A stretch of 9,038 nt of DNA from Actinomycetota bacterium (GTDB lineage: Bacteria; Actinomycetota; Actinomycetes; Actinomycetales; Microbacteriaceae): positions 1 to 9,038 of the forward strand of contig VGAV01000073.1 in assembly GCA_016870695.1 (NCBI GenBank), given 5' to 3'. Within the stretch, counting starts at the first letter, position 1. Every line of letters begins with the position of its first letter. The position numbers were made by a program, and so were the translations under genes. The notes under the pieces are model-generated. The model made no database searches. It was not told the DNA's origin and was given only the letters and a program-made list of their open reading frames with translations. Below, one piece after another: positions 7,940 through 9,038 of this stretch.

Positions 7940-7954
7940 GACGACGGGGCCGGC

Positions 7955-9022
7955 TCAGGCCGCGGTCTCGCGGGCCAGCGCGGCGACGAAGGCGTCGATG
8001 TCGTCCTCGGTCGTGTCGAACGAGCACATCCAGCGCACCTCGCGGCGCAGCTCGTCCCAGTCGTAGAAGCGGAAGCTCTCGCGCAGCCGGTCCGCGACGC
8101 CGGGCGGGAGGATGGCGAAGACGCCGTTTGCCTGCGTCGGCTGGGTGAACTCGACGCCGTGGATGGAGCCGTCGGCCAGGCCCGCCTCGACGCCCGCGCG
8201 CAGGCGCTGCGCCATCGCGTTGGAGTGGCGGGCGTTGCGGAGCCACAGGTCGTCCTCGAGGAGCGCGACCAGCTGCGCGGACACGAACCGCATCTTGCTC
8301 GAGAGCTGCATGTCGAGCTTGCGCAGGTACGTGAGACCGGTGGATGCCGCCGGGTCCAGCACGACGATGGCCTCGCCGATCATCGCGCCGTTCTTCGTGC
8401 CGCCGAAGCTGAGGACGTCGACGCCCGCGTCGCGGGTGAACGCCCGCAGCGGGACGTCGAGCGCGGCGGCCGCGTTGGAGATGCGGGCGCCGTCCATGTG
8501 CAGGCGCATGCCGTGCCCGTGCGCGTGGTCCGCCAGGGCGCGGATCTCCTCGACCGAGTAGAGGGTGCCGAGCTCCGTCGACTGCGTGATGGAGACGACC
8601 AGCGGCTGGGCGCGGTGCTCGTCGCCCCAGCCCCACGCCTCGCGATCGACGAGCTCGGGGGTGAGCTTGCCGTCGTCCGTCGGCACGGTGAGGAGCTTGA
8701 TGCCGCCGACGCGCTCCGGCGCTCCGCCCTCGTCGACGTTGATGTGCGCGGTCGACGCCGAGATGACCGCACCCCACCGGGGGAGCATCGACTGCAGGCC
8801 CACGACGTTCGCGCCGGTGCCGTTGAACACCGGGTAGGCCTCGACGCCGTCGCCGAGGAGGGAGACGAAGAGCTCCTGCAGGCGCGCGGTGTAGACGTCC
8901 TCGCCGTAGGCCACCTGGTGGCCTTCGTTGGCCGCCGCGATCGCCGCGAGGACGTCGGGATGGATGCCGGAGTAGTTGTCGGAGGCAAAGCCGCGCACCG
9001 CGGTGTCATGCAGGGAGGTCAC
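7955..9022 (-). CDS. ltaE: PLP-dependent threonine aldolase family protein (beta-eliminating lyase)
   Basis: A 355-residue fold-type I PLP enzyme of the low-specificity threonine aldolase family, expected to cleave L-threonine or L-allo-threonine to glycine and acetaldehyde in the cytosol. Seen: SDNYSGIHPDVL (14-25) at the start; FNGTGAN (66-72), which binds cofactor phosphate; AHINVDEGGAPE (92-103), with H93 expected to stack on the PLP ring; HMDGARISNAAAAL (175-188), with D177 for the pyridine nitrogen and R180 for substrate carboxylate; and SFGGTKNGAM (205-214), with K210 as Schiff-base lysine. Length is normal (330-360). The GTG at 9022 is chosen because it precedes the conserved N-terminus closely; the nearby ATG at 9009 is in another frame. 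TACGCT lies six bases before the GTG and only a weak GGA sits between, suggesting a leaderless start. The exact substrate and stereochemistry are inferred. The symbol is by family; a related amino-acid lyase cannot be excluded. Confidence 0.93.
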   Translation of the reverse strand: MTSLHDTAVRGFASDNYSGIHPDVLAAIAAANEGHQVAYGEDVYTARLQELFVSLLGDGVEAYPVFNGTGANVVGLQSMLPRWGAVISASTAHINVDEGGAPERVGGIKLLTVPTDDGKLTPELVDREAWGWGDEHRAQPLVVSITQSTELGTLYSVEEIRALADHAHGHGMRLHMDGARISNAAAALDVPLRAFTRDAGVDVLSFGGTKNGAMIGEAIVVLDPAASTGLTYLRKLDMQLSSKMRFVSAQLVALLEDDLWLRNARHSNAMAQRLRAGVEAGLADGSIHGVEFTQPTQANGVFAILPPGVADRLRESFRFYDWDELRREVRWMCSFDTTEDDIDAFVAALARETAA

Positions 9023-9028
9023 GGTTCC

Positions 9029-9034
9029 AGCGTA
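9029..9034 (-). promoter_or_regulatory. Candidate -10 element of the threonine aldolase gene
   Basis: On the minus strand TACGCT fits TANNNT and is followed by six bases (GGAACC) and then the GTG start. The -35 position would fall beyond the right edge of the window, so it cannot be examined. Confidence 0.5.
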
Positions 9035-9038
9035 GTCA

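Noticed and set aside
7276..8148. Plus-strand frame overlapping the end of the M3 peptidase gene and the convergent gene
   Set aside because: An Arg/Ala/Pro-rich shadow in a second frame. The M3 frame contains the zinc motif and substrate loop over the same bases.
7713..8777. Minus-strand 354-codon frame overlapping the threonine aldolase gene
   Set aside because: It is out of frame with the aldolase, has low-complexity translation, and overlaps a gene with all expected PLP-binding residues.

Overview
The window is very GC-rich (about 70% or more by eye) and strongly prefers G or C at third codon positions. The protein families and the recurrent word GGCATCC/GGATGCC point to an actinobacterium, most likely a member of the Microbacteriaceae such as Microbacterium. 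The genus is inferred from sequence style, not from a marker gene. The region looks like ordinary chromosomal core. I see no phage, insertion sequence, CRISPR array, tRNA or rRNA gene, toxin-antitoxin pair or defence cluster.

Layout: positions 1-4415 (minus) hold a large Lhr-family ATP-dependent helicase whose 3' end runs off the left edge. Positions 4485-5144 (minus) hold a small alpha/beta-hydrolase of the phospholipase/carboxylesterase family, transcribed toward lhr. A divergent intergenic region (5145-5330) separates it from a NUDIX-fold protein of the DUF4916 type (5331-5945, plus). A cytosolic M3-family zinc metallopeptidase follows on the plus strand (6017-7939) with its own good promoter. 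It converges, with only 15 bases between, on a PLP-dependent threonine aldolase family enzyme on the minus strand (7955-9022), which starts almost at the right edge.

The genes do not form an obvious pathway: one DNA-repair helicase, one esterase, one probable nucleotide-fold protein, one peptidase and one amino-acid lyase. The most useful observations are regulatory and compositional. All five start codons carry a -10-like hexamer exactly six bases upstream, the layout expected of leaderless mRNAs. The heptamer GGCATCC/GGATGCC occurs 16 times on the two strands, in coding and non-coding DNA, several times more often than base composition predicts. The NUDIX protein keeps the outline of the Nudix box but lacks its metal-binding glutamates. 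I found no convincing previously undescribed multi-gene system here.
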